The notes: a model not told the origin generated them from the sequence alone. DNA of 64,000 nucleotides from CAVOEB01 sp965249645 (GCA_965249645.1 CBDFML010000012.1:1612001-1676000), one strand, 5' to 3'. Counted from the stretch's first letter, positions 9,476 to 19,507 are shown. Translations and numbers: made by a program.

Positions 9476-10486
9476 CTAACCGACGGGGTCCCTGATCAAC
9501 GGGCAGGTCGAGCAGTGAATGCCGCCGCCGTTGAGCGCCATCTTGTCGTAGGGCAAGGTCACGATCTCGATATTCAACGCATCGAGCGCGTCCTGCGTGC
9601 GGCGCGAGATGCCGGGCGGCATGATCACGCGGCCCGGGCGCACGGCGAGGCAATTGACGATCCAGCCGTCGTCGTCGGGTGACGTCTCGACTGTGCGAAC
9701 CCCCAGCGCCTTCAGCCTTTCCAGAAACCAGTAGGGCAGACGGTCGGGGCTGACCAGCGCCGTGTCCACGTCGACCATGACGAAGGCGCCGTCGATGTGG
9801 ATGTCATAGCCGCTCAAATCGACCCGGAGCAACTCGATGCCCTGAGGCTTGAGCACCTCTTCCAGTTGGCGCGCACCCTCTTCGTAAACCCGGATCGAGC
9901 GCCCGACGACCGCCGTTTTGGAGTTTATCCAGGCAAAGCTGCCGCCTTCCATCAGGCCGCTGCCGCTGATCGTCCGCAGGATGGGCATGCCGAGATTGGC
10001 GAGCGTCCGCGTCATGGGCAACTCTTCGCCGCGGCGGATTTTCGGGGCGAGGCGGCAGACAATGGCGCCGCCATCGACCGCAATCGCCGAATCCCGCGTA
10101 TAGCAGGTCTTCATACGCTCGTGCGCAACTTCGTCGATGAACACCACCTCGACGCCTTCCGCGCGCAACGTCTCGACCAGCGCATCGTGCTGCGCCTGCA
10201 TGTCGGCAAGCGGCGGAACCGTATCGCTCTGCCAGTACCAGCCATGCTCGGGGTCGCCGAACGAGCCAATCTCTTCGATCCGCATGTTCGGGTTGACCAC
10301 GTTCATCTCCTCGCCCGGGCGATGCATCAGCACGAGGCGCAGCCGGCCGACGTCGTTGTTGCAGCCCCAGCGACGTCCCCAGACGAAATCCTGCTGCTCG
10401 GGCGTTTCGAACGCGGGCTCGGCCTGGGCGCCGAACATCTTGATCGTCATCGAATAGATATAGTCGGGATCGGCGGACATACTCAT
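9476..10486 (-). CDS. Dimethylargininase / arginine deiminase-like guanidine hydrolase
   Basis: A 336-residue amidinotransferase-superfamily protein (pentein fold). Visible active-site motifs are YTRDSA, LMEGGSFAW, HIDGAF (catalytic His) and the C-terminal GGGIHCSTCP with catalytic Cys325. The family hydrolyses arginine or methylarginines to citrulline, or transfers amidino groups; sequence alone does not settle which. GGAGG lies 6 bases before ATG 10486. Together with the agmatinase-type enzyme it suggests guanidino-compound use. Its 3' 140 bp are duplicated at 7068-7211, on the other side of the pentapeptide gene. Confidence 0.9.
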   Translation of the reverse strand: MSMSADPDYIYSMTIKMFGAQAEPAFETPEQQDFVWGRRWGCNNDVGRLRLVLMHRPGEEMNVVNPNMRIEEIGSFGDPEHGWYWQSDTVPPLADMQAQHDALVETLRAEGVEVVFIDEVAHERMKTCYTRDSAIAVDGGAIVCRLAPKIRRGEELPMTRTLANLGMPILRTISGSGLMEGGSFAWINSKTAVVGRSIRVYEEGARQLEEVLKPQGIELLRVDLSGYDIHIDGAFVMVDVDTALVSPDRLPYWFLERLKALGVRTVETSPDDDGWIVNCLAVRPGRVIMPPGISRRTQDALDALNIEIVTLPYDKMALNGGGIHCSTCPLIRDPVG

Positions 10487-10535
10487 CGGTTACCTCCGCA
10501 AGCCGCGCGCAAATGCATAGACCCGATTGCTGCCC

Positions 10536-11165
10536 CTAAGGGTCGCTCATTTGAAGGCCGAGCAGCCGAGCATCGACATAATCGACGAAATCCAGCGTCT
10601 CGTAAGCGCCATCGCGGACAAAGTTCAGCATCATGGCAAACAGCCCCGGCGGGATGTAGCCCGGCATGCGCAACACCTCGGCCCGTACCCCGGTCCGGCC
10701 CTCGAAACCGCTTATCGTCTCGGGATAGAAGGTGAAGGTGGGCGTCGTGCGGGCGCCGTACTTGATCGACAGCTCCTCCTCCGACAGCGCCTCGCCGTCA
10801 AAGTCCACAACCGGTTTGTCGCCCCAGATGTTGATCTGAACCGCCACATAATTCTCGATCAGGTATTGCCGGATCGAGGGCACGGCGAGGTTGATCAGGT
10901 GGGTGTCCTCGCAATAGCCGCAATTCTTGCGTTCCCAGAACACCACGAGCCGCTTGCCCGCTGCCGCCGCATCGTCAAGCGCGCGGCCGAGGTCGACGTC
11001 CTCGCGCACCATGAAATCCTCAGAATAGATCCCCTCGTCCGAAAGAAACGCTTGGCTCTCGCTATCACCGCCCTCCGCCTCTGTGGCCATGGCCCCGAAC
11101 AACGACCCGGCGACGAGCGCGAGCGCAAGACACGTCCTGGCAAGATTTGAAACTCTTACGATCAT
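10536..11165 (-). CDS. Periplasmic thioredoxin-fold protein (SoxW/DsbD-partner type)
   Basis: A 209-residue protein with an N-terminal signal peptide (about 1-27, LALALVAGSLFGAMA) and a thioredoxin domain with CGYC at 82-85 (NCGYCEDTH). YGARTTPTFTFY carries the cis-Pro of the fold. It probably reduces or isomerises disulfides in the periplasm. The CcdA gene immediately upstream on the same strand (39 bp apart) would supply electrons across the membrane from cytosolic thioredoxin. Comparable pairs serve cytochrome c maturation or sulfur oxidation; which applies here is not visible. Confidence 0.88.
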   Translation of the reverse strand: MIVRVSNLARTCLALALVAGSLFGAMATEAEGGDSESQAFLSDEGIYSEDFMVREDVDLGRALDDAAAAGKRLVVFWERKNCGYCEDTHLINLAVPSIRQYLIENYVAVQINIWGDKPVVDFDGEALSEEELSIKYGARTTPTFTFYPETISGFEGRTGVRAEVLRMPGYIPPGLFAMMLNFVRDGAYETLDFVDYVDARLLGLQMSDP

Positions 11166-11204
11166 GACCGTCAGTCTAGGACATCGCCCGGAAGAAATCT
11201 CCGG

Positions 11205-11948
11205 CTAACCAATCCGCCCAAGGCCGGGAAAGATTTCAAGTAACCAAAGCGCGATGTCGTTGATGGTCCCGGTGATGAACAGCACGCCCGTCGCCACCAG
11301 TAGTACGCCCATCACTTGCTCGACACGGTGCAGATGCCGCCGAAATCGCCCGAGAAACGCGAGAAACGGCCTCACCGCGAGGCTGGCCGCAAGAAACGGC
11401 AGACCGATTCCCGCGGAATAAACTGCGAGCAGCGCAGCACCCCGTCCCTGGCTCGCATCGCCCGCCGCAAGGAACAAAATTGCCGCCAGAACCGGGCCGA
11501 CGCAGGGCGTCCAGCCGAACGCAAAGGCAAGGCCCACGGCGTAGGCGCCGGCAACGCCCGCGGGCCGGCGCGCGCGCTGGAAGCGAACATCGCGATTGAG
11601 AAACCCGACCCGGAACACGCCCAGAAAATGCAGCCCGAGCAGGATCACAATCCCGCCCGCAATCGGGGTGAGGATCGCCAGGTTGTCGACCAGAACCCGC
11701 CCGACGAGGCTGGCCGTCACCCCCAACGCCACAAACACCGTGGCAAATCCCAGCACGAAAGCGAGCGCCGCACCAAACACGCGCCGCCCCGTTGCGCTTT
11801 GCGGTGCCGCGTCGTTTTGCAGCTGCTCGAAGGTCACGCCGCCCAGGAAGCAGAGATATGGAGGGATCAGCGGCAGGACGCAGGGCGACAGGAAGCTGAA
11901 CAGACCCGCGACGAACGCCGCTCCCAACCCGACATCGAGCCCGCTCAC
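11205..11948 (-). CDS. ccdA: Cytochrome c biogenesis protein CcdA (thiol-disulfide transporter)
   Basis: About 247 residues with six hydrophobic segments. The two redox cysteines sit in the family motifs SPCVLPLIPPY (first helix) and FGWTPCVGP (fourth helix). CcdA carries reducing equivalents from cytosolic thioredoxin to periplasmic acceptors, here most likely the adjacent CGYC protein. The GTG at 11946-11948 is preferred: it has GAGGG upstream and avoids overlap with DUF1491. An ATG at 11990 would add 14 residues and overlap that gene by 32 bp. Confidence 0.92.
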   Translation of the reverse strand: MSGLDVGLGAAFVAGLFSFLSPCVLPLIPPYLCFLGGVTFEQLQNDAAPQSATGRRVFGAALAFVLGFATVFVALGVTASLVGRVLVDNLAILTPIAGGIVILLGLHFLGVFRVGFLNRDVRFQRARRPAGVAGAYAVGLAFAFGWTPCVGPVLAAILFLAAGDASQGRGAALLAVYSAGIGLPFLAASLAVRPFLAFLGRFRRHLHRVEQVMGVLLVATGVLFITGTINDIALWLLEIFPGLGRIG

Positions 11949-11958
11949 GACCGTACCC

Positions 11959-12300
11959 TCACTCGTCCAGAACCGGTCCGTCGAGGGCATAGCGGCCCTC
12001 CGGATCCTCGATCTCCACGACCCACAGATCCGGGTCGAAGTCGATCTGCCGGCGAATGTAATCGCCGGCTGCCTCCTCGCCGATCGGCCCCGCCCCTCCG
12101 GCTCTCAACCAGGCCGGCTCGCCGTCGCGCGTCCGGCTCTGGGTATAAAGATCGATCTCGCCGTTCAGCCGGTCGAGTTTGAGAATAATCGTGCCGGCGT
12201 CGGGATCGCCCTTGCGCGGCACCACGACGGCGATGCCTGCCAGGTCGCACAGGCGAATCTGTGCCTGCACCCATATTTTGGTCCTGAGCTTCGCGCCCAT
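11959..12300 (-). CDS. DUF1491 family protein
   Basis: A 113-residue protein with the pattern of DUF1491, a family mostly confined to Alphaproteobacteria. It shows KLRTKIWVQAQIRLCD near the N-terminus, VVVPRKGDPDAGTIILKLDR in the middle, then IDLYTQSRTRDGEPAW, and YIRRQIDFDPDLWVVEIED near the end. No catalytic motif is evident and the function is unknown. It lies 10 bp from the proposed ccdA start, so the two are probably co-transcribed. Its presence is a useful taxonomic marker. Confidence 0.88.
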   Translation of the reverse strand: MGAKLRTKIWVQAQIRLCDLAGIAVVVPRKGDPDAGTIILKLDRLNGEIDLYTQSRTRDGEPAWLRAGGAGPIGEEAAGDYIRRQIDFDPDLWVVEIEDPEGRYALDGPVLDE

Positions 12301-12306
12301 GGGTCC

Positions 12307-12477
12307 TCAGCCCTCGTCCAACGCGCCGCGCCGCGCAAGCCATCGGCGCAACGCCTCGGAATCCCACGATTCCAGTGCCCGTTCGTTCAGCAGGGGATGA
12401 GACAGCCGTCCCTCCGAGCCGTCTCCTTGTCCAAGGCTCGCCCGGCCCCGCTCGATCAACCGTTCGATCCGCCGCAA
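12307..12477 (-). CDS. Possible small protein between HyuB and DUF1491
   Basis: A 56-codon frame starting at TTG 12475-12477, overlapping the HyuB stop by 22 bp and ending 6 bp before the DUF1491 ATG. The product is charged and Leu/Arg-rich, ending ALESWDSEALRRWLARRGAL. Tight spacing within the operon and amphipathic helices favour a real gene, but no ribosome-binding site or family is recognised. Confidence 0.35.
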   Translation of the reverse strand: MRRIERLIERGRASLGQGDGSEGRLSHPLLNERALESWDSEALRRWLARRGALDEG

Positions 12478-14348
12478 CTCGCGGTGACCGCCGGTGTCGG
12501 CGCTCCCGCGGCGGCCCGCTCGAGCGTGTCGGCCATGAGCACCCGGTAGCGTTCGAGCGGCTCACGCGGCTCCTTCGCCAGTTCCGCCCGCCTCGCCCCG
12601 CTTGCGGCATCGTCGATCGTGACGCGGCCGTCCGGGCCCTGCTCCAGGATTGCGCCGTAAAGCTCCGCCGCCGCCTCGATGCTGACCAATCCTTCCTCCA
12701 CGTCCGCCGCCACGTCCGCCAGCGCCCGCGCCAGCGGATCGCCGCACCCGCCGCCGCCGCCGCTCGCAATCTGGAAGGAATCGCCGCGCTGCGCCATCAG
12801 GCCGTGAAACTTCGTCGGGCTGGCAGCACCGAAATTTTCCGGGATGGTTTGCCAGTCGTCCTGCCCGGCACGGCGGATCAGCAGTTGGTTGGGCGCCCCC
12901 GGATAGCCGCCGTCGATCCCGTAGGGCGGCACTTTGGCCCGTTCGCCCAGGCCGTTGATCTCGACGTCGTCGGCGAGCAGCGTCACCCGGCGCACCGTGC
13001 CCACCCCGCCCCGGGTCTGCCCGGCGCCGCCGCTGTCGGCGTTCAGCCGAAGCTCCTCATAGCGCAAGGGCAGGGTCGCCTCCACCCACTCGACGGGATA
13101 ATCGTTGAAGTTCGAGGTCGGATTGGGCGTGCAGTTCCAGCCGTCCCGCCATGCGCAAGCGCCCCAACCGCCCTCGAGAAAGAAATAAAACCCGAAATCC
13201 TCGCCCCTCTCCGTGTCATGTCCGCCGCCCGAGAAATTGATGCAGGTGCCGTAGCTGGCCGCCCCGACCCGGGTCCCGGCCACTGGCGCCAGCGCGCCGA
13301 GCACCGCGTCGACGATCCGGATGGTCACCTCGGTCGCACCGCCGAAGCAGGGTGCCGGCGGCACAGGGTTGAGCAGCGAGCCACGCGGAGCCGAGACGTG
13401 CACCGGGCGGAAGCAGCCGTGGTTGAATGCAATCTCCGGCCCCACCAGTTGCAGCACCGCGTTGAATGCCGAAGAGAGCGTGTTCCCATAGGACGAGTTG
13501 ATCGGTCCCTCGGCCTGTGGGCTGGTGCCGGTGAAGTCGATGACGATCTCGTTCCCCGTCACGTTCACGGTCACGTGGATGCGGTACGGTGTGTCGCTCG
13601 GCCCGTCGTCCTCGATCACCTCGTCGAACTCGTAGGTGCCGTCGGGAAGTTCGGCGATGATGTCCCGCATCAACGCCTCGGAGTGATCCTTGGTCTCGTC
13701 CATGCAGGCGCGCACCACGTCCGCGCCGTACTTGTCGGCTAGCTTGAGCAGGCGGGATTCTGCCGTGTGGGTGCTGGCAAACTGGGCGCGGAAATCGCCG
13801 ATCTGATCGCGCGGAAAACGCATGTTGAGCGTGATCATGTCGATCACGTCGGGGTTCTCCTCCCCCACGGCGTACCAACGCACCGGCGGAATTCGCAAGC
13901 CCTCCTGAAAGATGCTCCGCGCCGTACCCGGAAAACCCGCCACCGCCATGCCACCGATATCGATATGGTGCGCGCGGTTGACGGCGAAGGCGAGCAGCGC
14001 GCCGTCCACGAACACCGGGCGGATCAGCGCGATATCGGGCAGATGGCCGCCGCCCCGGTAGGGATCGTTGACCAGCCAGACATCGCCCGGCTGCAGGCCG
14101 TCATCGCCGACATGGAGCATCAGATACTCCACCGTCAGCGCCATCGCCGAGAGATGGCTGGGGTCAAAATTCGCCGAGGCGACGAGCTCCGCCTCGGGGT
14201 CGACGATGGCGCAGGAAAAATCGCGCCCCTCGACGAACACCGAGGAATTCGAGGTCCGCAGCATGGTGTGGCCCATTTCCTCGCAGATGGAGCCGAACGC
14301 GTTGGCCACCACGGTCCCGGTCACAGGGTCGAGGTTCGGCGCGGTCAT
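12456..14348 (-). CDS. hyuB: Hydantoinase B/oxoprolinase family protein
   Basis: About 630 residues, normal for HyuB, the partner subunit of ATP-dependent hydantoinases, 5-oxoprolinases and acetophenone carboxylase-like enzymes. Diagnostic stretches are LDPVTGTVVANAFGSICEEM near the start, VNDPYRGGGHLPDI, SVFVEGRDFSCAI, and the Gly-rich C-terminal SGGGGGCGDPLAR. ATG 14346-14348 overlaps the HyuA stop as ATGA, so translation is probably coupled. It should form a complex with HyuA to open an amide or lactam ring using ATP. Substrate unknown; a cyclic amide would fit the nitrogen-catabolic neighbours. Confidence 0.92.
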   Translation of the reverse strand: MTAPNLDPVTGTVVANAFGSICEEMGHTMLRTSNSSVFVEGRDFSCAIVDPEAELVASANFDPSHLSAMALTVEYLMLHVGDDGLQPGDVWLVNDPYRGGGHLPDIALIRPVFVDGALLAFAVNRAHHIDIGGMAVAGFPGTARSIFQEGLRIPPVRWYAVGEENPDVIDMITLNMRFPRDQIGDFRAQFASTHTAESRLLKLADKYGADVVRACMDETKDHSEALMRDIIAELPDGTYEFDEVIEDDGPSDTPYRIHVTVNVTGNEIVIDFTGTSPQAEGPINSSYGNTLSSAFNAVLQLVGPEIAFNHGCFRPVHVSAPRGSLLNPVPPAPCFGGATEVTIRIVDAVLGALAPVAGTRVGAASYGTCINFSGGGHDTERGEDFGFYFFLEGGWGACAWRDGWNCTPNPTSNFNDYPVEWVEATLPLRYEELRLNADSGGAGQTRGGVGTVRRVTLLADDVEINGLGERAKVPPYGIDGGYPGAPNQLLIRRAGQDDWQTIPENFGAASPTKFHGLMAQRGDSFQIASGGGGGCGDPLARALADVAADVEEGLVSIEAAAELYGAILEQGPDGRVTIDDAASGARRAELAKEPREPLERYRVLMADTLERAAAGAPTPAVTASCGGSNG

Positions 14349-16391
14349 GACCGGCCCGCCGTCAGGATCAGTTCGCCTCCGTCTGCGACACAAAGCCTGA
14401 ACCCGTCGGGCAATACGGTGGTCGACTGGTCCTCCTCGATCACGGCGGGACCGCTCACCTCGTATCCCGCCGGAAGCGCCGCACGATCGAACACCGCGGC
14501 GTCGCGCGGTCCAACGCCGTCGGGATACCAGACCGTTCGGCGCCGGCCCGCGCCCTCTGCGTCGAACGCGCTCGGCAGGGATATCGCCGGCAAGGCAAGC
14601 CCACGAGCCGCCCGCACCGTCAGGCGCAGGGCGATCACCTCGCGCCCATCGCCCGGCCGGCGATGGGCAAAGGCCGCCTCGTGTTGACGTTCGAACGCTT
14701 TTCCGGCGCCGGCGATGACTTCCTTCGAATAGGGCGGCGGGTCCGCGAGCGGGATCGTCAACTCATGGGACTGGCCCGCATAACGCATATCGAGGGCGTA
14801 GTCGAAACGTGCCGCGCCGTGCTCGACGCCGTCGCGCTCCAGATCGGCCCGCGCCGCTTCTTTGAGCGCGTTCGCATCGGCCGCCAGCGCATCGAGATCG
14901 AGCGTCGAGGCGTCGGCCACCACCGAGCAGACATAGTCGTGGACGATATCCGCAAACAGTCCGCCGAACGCCGACCATACGGCCGGATAGCACGGCACGA
15001 TCGCCTCCGCCGCCTCGATTTCGTCGGCCAACAGCGCAGCAAACAACGGCCCGCCGCCGCCAAATCCCACGAGGCTGTAGTCGCGCGGATCGAGCCCCGC
15101 CTGCACGGTCATTTCGCCGATCAACTGCGCCATGCGCGCGGTGGCGAGGCGCATCACCCCGGCCGACGCCGCTTCCACGCCCAGCCCTAGAGGGGTCGCT
15201 ATCGTCCCTTCGATGGCGGCGCGTGCGGCACCCCTGTCCACCGCCATGCGCCCGCCCAGGAAGCGCCCCGCATCGACCAGCCCTGCCGCCAGCATGGCGT
15301 CGGTAACCGTCGGTGCCGCCCCGCCCCGGCCGTAACAGACCGGTCCCGGCGCCGAACCCGCCGAGCGCGGCCCCACCTGGAGCCGCCCGGCCGGATCGAT
15401 CGCGACGATGGAGCCACCGCCCGCACCCACCGAACGCACGTCGGCCAAGGTCGCGCGCACGGGGATATCCCAGGCGAGTTCCACGCGCTGAGCAACGCTT
15501 ATCTCCTCCCCGGTGATGACGCAGACATCCGCAGTGGTGCCGCCGATATCGACCCCGATCAGGTTGGGCCGCGCAAGCGTTCGGGCGAGGTTGAGCGCAG
15601 AGGCGACACCCCCCGCCAGGCCGCTCCGCATCATTTCGAGCGGTTTTTTTCGCGCCGTGGCGACCGAGGTGATGCCGCCGTTCGACTTGATCACCTGCAT
15701 CGGTGCGCGAACCCCGGCTTCGGAAAGCCGTGCCTCCAGCGCACCCAGCATCGCCTCGACCCCGGGGCTCATGGCGGCGGCGATCACCGTCGTCGAAGCG
15801 CGTTCGTACTCGCCAATCTCCGGGTTGATTTCGTGAGAGAGCAACACCCGGATGTCCGGCGCAATGGCGACGATCCGTTCGCGCACCCGACGCTCGTGAT
15901 CGGGGTTGCGAAAGGCGAACAGCAGGCAGACTGCGGCGCAGGCAACACCGCGCGCGCATCCGATCGACCGCCGCGTCGATGCTGGCAGTGTCGAGCGGTG
16001 CCAGTTCCTCGCCGCCCGGCCCGATCCGCCCGCCGATGGGCAGGCGCAGCGCGTGGGGCACCAGCGCCTTGGGCCGCTCCCAACGCCAGCCGAACAGATG
16101 TTCCCGCCACAGGCGGCGCACCTCGAGGCTGTCGGTGAATCCTGCGGTGCCGAGAAACGCCACCGGCGCAGTCTCGCCCTCGATCAGCGCGTTGGTCGCA
16201 AGCGTCGAGCCGAACACGAGGCTGGCGATGTCGCCGGACGGAATTGCAGCCTTATCCAGCACAGCCATCAACCCCTCCACCACATCTGCCGTAGTGTCCG
16301 CTTTCTCGGCGATCGCCCGCCCCGACGTGTCGTCTAACGCGAACAGATCGGTGAAAGTCCCGCCGACGTCGATGCCCACATGAAATGCCAT
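14345..16391 (-). pseudogene. hyuA: Hydantoinase A/oxoprolinase family protein, frameshifted
   Basis: The N-terminal 150 residues lie in one frame: MAFHVGIDVGGTFTD, the phosphate-binding motif of the actin-like ATPase fold, through VDRMRAR. The remainder continues in another frame from GVACAAVCLLFAFRNP to the end, including VDIGGTTADV and YSLVGFGGGGP. The break lies in the CG dinucleotide run at 15949-15957, equivalent to loss of one GC pair or gain of one base. Everything else looks functional, so this may be a sequencing error rather than a dead gene. The start overlaps the methyltransferase stop (TGATG). Confidence 0.85.
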
Positions 16392-17032
16392 CAGACCTTG
16401 CGCCAGAGCGTTGCCAGCCAGGGTTGCTGGTCGCGCGGCAGCCCTTGGGGCCGGTAGTAATGGCCGATCTCAGCGAGTCCGGCGCCGGTCACGAAAGCCC
16501 GCCAACTCTCGGCGTCGTGAAAAACGCCGTAGCGTCCTGCGTTCATGCCCTCCTCGTTCTGGCCTCGCGGGTTCGAGCAGAACAACACCCCTCTGGGCTT
16601 GAGCGCCGCAGCCAACTCCCGCAGCACCCGGGGCAACGCCGCGCCGGGCACGTGAAACAGCGAGGCGTTGGCGAACACCCCGTCGAAGCGCTCCGCCGGC
16701 AGATCAAGGGCGAGGAAATCCTGGTGCAGCACCTCGCACCCCGAGTGGGCGCGCGCCATAGCGACGAATTCCGCCGAGCCGTCGAGCCCCACGGGCGTAT
16801 GCCCGAGCGCCACGAACCGTGCGAGGTCGCGCCCCGGCCCGCAGCCGAAATCGAGCAGCGCGAACGGCGGCGTGCCCTCGATGGCGCCCAGCAAGGCGTC
16901 GATGTTCTGGCTCACGTCGTGATCGCGCGTGCCTTCCCAGTATGATGCGGCCGAACGCTCGTAATGGCCCAGCGTCGTCTCCGAGAGGTGGCGCAACATC
17001 TCGTCGTCCCGAGCTGGTTTGTCGTCAGTCAT
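16391..17032 (-). CDS. Class I SAM-dependent methyltransferase
   Basis: A 213-residue Rossmann-fold methyltransferase. LLDFGCGPGRD (59-69) is the SAM-binding motif I. VGLDGSAEFVAMA is motif II, and FDGVFANASLFHVP the motif around the substrate site. The target molecule cannot be inferred. Its stop overlaps the HyuA start by one base (TGATG), making it the first gene of a leftward methyltransferase-HyuA-HyuB-DUF1491-CcdA-thioredoxin set. Confidence 0.9.
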   Translation of the reverse strand: MTDDKPARDDEMLRHLSETTLGHYERSAASYWEGTRDHDVSQNIDALLGAIEGTPPFALLDFGCGPGRDLARFVALGHTPVGLDGSAEFVAMARAHSGCEVLHQDFLALDLPAERFDGVFANASLFHVPGAALPRVLRELAAALKPRGVLFCSNPRGQNEEGMNAGRYGVFHDAESWRAFVTGAGLAEIGHYYRPQGLPRDQQPWLATLWRKV

Positions 17033-17286
17033 GGTATCCGCCTAAAGCCCTCCCGCAACCAGTCACTCTAACAAACCCTGCCATTGCGCGCGCCATCCAC
17101 CGGAACCTAAGTACCCATTATAAAAAAGGGGCCCCACGGGCCGGACAAATCGCTGCCGAAACGGTCCAGAAACAGGAATTTTTCGTTAAATTTCAGATAG
17201 TTCCAAGATTTAAATTAAGCCGGACGCAACCTGATCCCGGTCACACTCGGCCCCATCGCCCCCATGACGGCCAAGGGTACGATCCG

Positions 17287-18912
17287 GTGAACGCACTCGA
17301 CACAACCGACCAGACGAAGAGCCCCAGGGACGCACGAGCCGCCTTGTTTCGCCGCATTACGCTGGCGGCGGCGCCGGCGCCCCCGGCTGGCGGACCCGGG
17401 CTTCGCGCGGAGGCGCCCCTGATGCCCCCGGAGGCGCAACCCGAGCCCGGGTCGGGTTGGCGCGATGTTGCCACCGCCGCAACCCGCTTCGCCCGCCGCC
17501 TGATCGGGAGCAGCCGTTTCGCACGTCTGGCGTCCGCGACCCGGGGCAGCATCACGACCATGCTCGCGGTTTCCGCCGTGCCCCTGATTGCAGCCGTCTG
17601 GCTGGGCACGGATGCGGGGCTCGCCTTCATGGTCAAGGCGAAGATGCAGCATTCCCTCGACGCCGCCGGGCTTGCGGCGGGTCGGGTTATATTCTCGGAA
17701 AACGTCGAGGCGGACGCGCAGGCCTTCTTCGATGCCAATTTTCCGGCACATTACCTCGACGCAACCGTGACCGACTTCACCGTGACCATGGACGCGGGAA
17801 AGGAATTCGTGACGCTGACCGCGGAGGCGAGCTCGCCGACCCGGTTCATGAATATCTTCGGTTTCGAGGACATGACCGTGGCGTCGCGCGCGGTAATCCA
17901 CCGGGAAAACCCGGGCATGGAACTCGCCCTGGTGATGGACAACACGGGCTCGATGCGCTCGGGCGGCAAAATCACCGCCATGAAGGATGCGGCGCACTTG
18001 CTCGTCGACATCATCTACGGCGAAGAGACCAGCCTGCCCGACGTCTGGATCTCCCTCGTGCCCTACACCGCCACGGTCAATATCGGCACCCAGCACGGCG
18101 ACTGGCTGGCCGCCGGCGACGGCGTCCACGACGTGACGAGCCCGTTCGAGCCTACCGAATGGAGAGGGTGTGTCGAGGCCCGGACCGCACCCCTCGATCA
18201 AGACGACACGCCGCCGGGCGACGCACCGTTTACGTCGTACTTCTACGCCGCGGAGGTGGACAACGAACGGGCGCCGGTGAACGAGAGCAACGGGGCGCAG
18301 AATAACGGCACCGGACCGAACCTCGGCTGCGGCCCGGCGATCACGCCGCTGGTCTCGGAGCGCGCCACCGTAGACGCGGCGATCACCGAGATGCTGCCCT
18401 GGCACCGCGGCGGCACGACGAGCAATCTGGGCCTGGTCTGGGGCTGGCGGGCGCTCTCGCCCCGCTGGCGGGGCTTGTGGGATGGCGCGGACACGAACGT
18501 CCTGCCGCTGGCCTACGACGAGCCGTTGATCGACAAGGTGGTGGTGATCCTGACCGACGGACAGAACCAGTTTTTCGATTTCAAGGGCCACGGCCCCGAC
18601 AACGTCGTCGGGCCGGGCGGCTCGGACTACACCGCTTATGGCCGGCTTGCCGATTTCGGCTTCGCCACTCTGGGCAACGCGCGCGAGGAGATCGACCTGC
18701 GCTTCGCCGCCATCTGCACCGCGATGAAGGCGGAAGGCATCGAGATTTTTGCCATCACCTTCGGCTCGACGCCCAACGCGGGCACCCAGGAGCTTTACCG
18801 CACCTGCGCCAGCGTGCCCGCCAACTATTTCCATTCGCCCGACAACGCGACGCTGGAGGATGCCTTTCGCTCCATAGGCCAGGTGCTTTCGAACCTGAGG
18901 ATCGCGGAGTAG
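17287..18912 (+). CDS. TadG-like pilus-assembly protein with von Willebrand A domain
   Basis: About 541 residues from GTG 17287 (AAGGG upstream); ATG 17422 is an alternative start. A single hydrophobic helix (about 91-110, MLAVSAVPLIAAVWLG) anchors the protein. Next comes a TadE/G-like pseudopilin segment, then a VWA domain whose metal-ion site DNTGS (near residue 218) and LTDGQNQF are clear. TadG proteins serve Flp/Tad pilus biogenesis or envelope adhesion. It stands 4 bp before a TadE-type gene. The 254-bp gap upstream, divergent from the methyltransferase, includes a short AT-rich stretch (about 17105-17125) and must hold the promoters. Confidence 0.88.
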   Translation: MNALDTTDQTKSPRDARAALFRRITLAAAPAPPAGGPGLRAEAPLMPPEAQPEPGSGWRDVATAATRFARRLIGSSRFARLASATRGSITTMLAVSAVPLIAAVWLGTDAGLAFMVKAKMQHSLDAAGLAAGRVIFSENVEADAQAFFDANFPAHYLDATVTDFTVTMDAGKEFVTLTAEASSPTRFMNIFGFEDMTVASRAVIHRENPGMELALVMDNTGSMRSGGKITAMKDAAHLLVDIIYGEETSLPDVWISLVPYTATVNIGTQHGDWLAAGDGVHDVTSPFEPTEWRGCVEARTAPLDQDDTPPGDAPFTSYFYAAEVDNERAPVNESNGAQNNGTGPNLGCGPAITPLVSERATVDAAITEMLPWHRGGTTSNLGLVWGWRALSPRWRGLWDGADTNVLPLAYDEPLIDKVVVILTDGQNQFFDFKGHGPDNVVGPGGSDYTAYGRLADFGFATLGNAREEIDLRFAAICTAMKAEGIEIFAITFGSTPNAGTQELYRTCASVPANYFHSPDNATLEDAFRSIGQVLSNLRIAE

Positions 18913-18916
18913 GCGA

Positions 18917-19507
18917 ATGACACACGGTCTTTGCAGACGGATCGGGCAGGCACTGGAGAGAGCGGTGCCGGCCTTGTGGCACGACGTCCGGGGGCTAGCG
19001 GCGATAGAATTCGCCGTCGCGGCGCCGGTGATGGCAGTGGCGCTTGCGGGCGCGCTCGAGCTGACGGTGGCGAGCTTCGTGGGCTCGCTGCTCGAATCCT
19101 CGCTCTCGGACGCGTCACGCTACGGCGTCACCGGATTTACCACCGAAGAGGTGAGCCGCGAGCAGCAGGTGCTCGATATCGTGGGCGCACGCACCCTTGG
19201 GCTGCTCGACATGGACGCGGTGGCGATCGCGTCGCTGATCTATCCCAGCTTCGAGGATATCGGCCAGCCCGAGCCGTTCGACGACCTCAACGCCAACGGC
19301 ACGCGCGATGCGATAGAGCCATTCCAGGACATCAACGGCAACGGCCAGTGGGACCTCGACATGGGCGTTGCCGGGATGGGCGGACCGGGCGACATCGTGG
19401 TCTATTCCATCGCCTATGCCTGGCCGATGATGACCCCGATAATCGACCACATCGTGGGCGAGATCGACCTGTCGTCGAGCATCGCCGTGCGCAACGAGAC
19501 GTTTTGA
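18917..19507 (+). CDS. TadE-family pilus assembly protein
   Basis: A 196-residue protein with the TadE pseudopilin N-terminus: a short basic stretch, RGLAAIEFAVAAPVMAVALA (helix with conserved Glu about 31), then a soluble domain. DLNANGTRDAIEP and DINGNGQWDLD are Asp/Asn-rich loops that resemble Ca-binding repeats. TadE-like pseudopilins are processed by the TadV prepilin peptidase and act with TadG. It lies 4 bp after the VWA-TadG gene. The stop codon sits inside a long inverted repeat. Confidence 0.87.
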   Translation: MTHGLCRRIGQALERAVPALWHDVRGLAAIEFAVAAPVMAVALAGALELTVASFVGSLLESSLSDASRYGVTGFTTEEVSREQQVLDIVGARTLGLLDMDAVAIASLIYPSFEDIGQPEPFDDLNANGTRDAIEPFQDINGNGQWDLDMGVAGMGGPGDIVVYSIAYAWPMMTPIIDHIVGEIDLSSSIAVRNETF

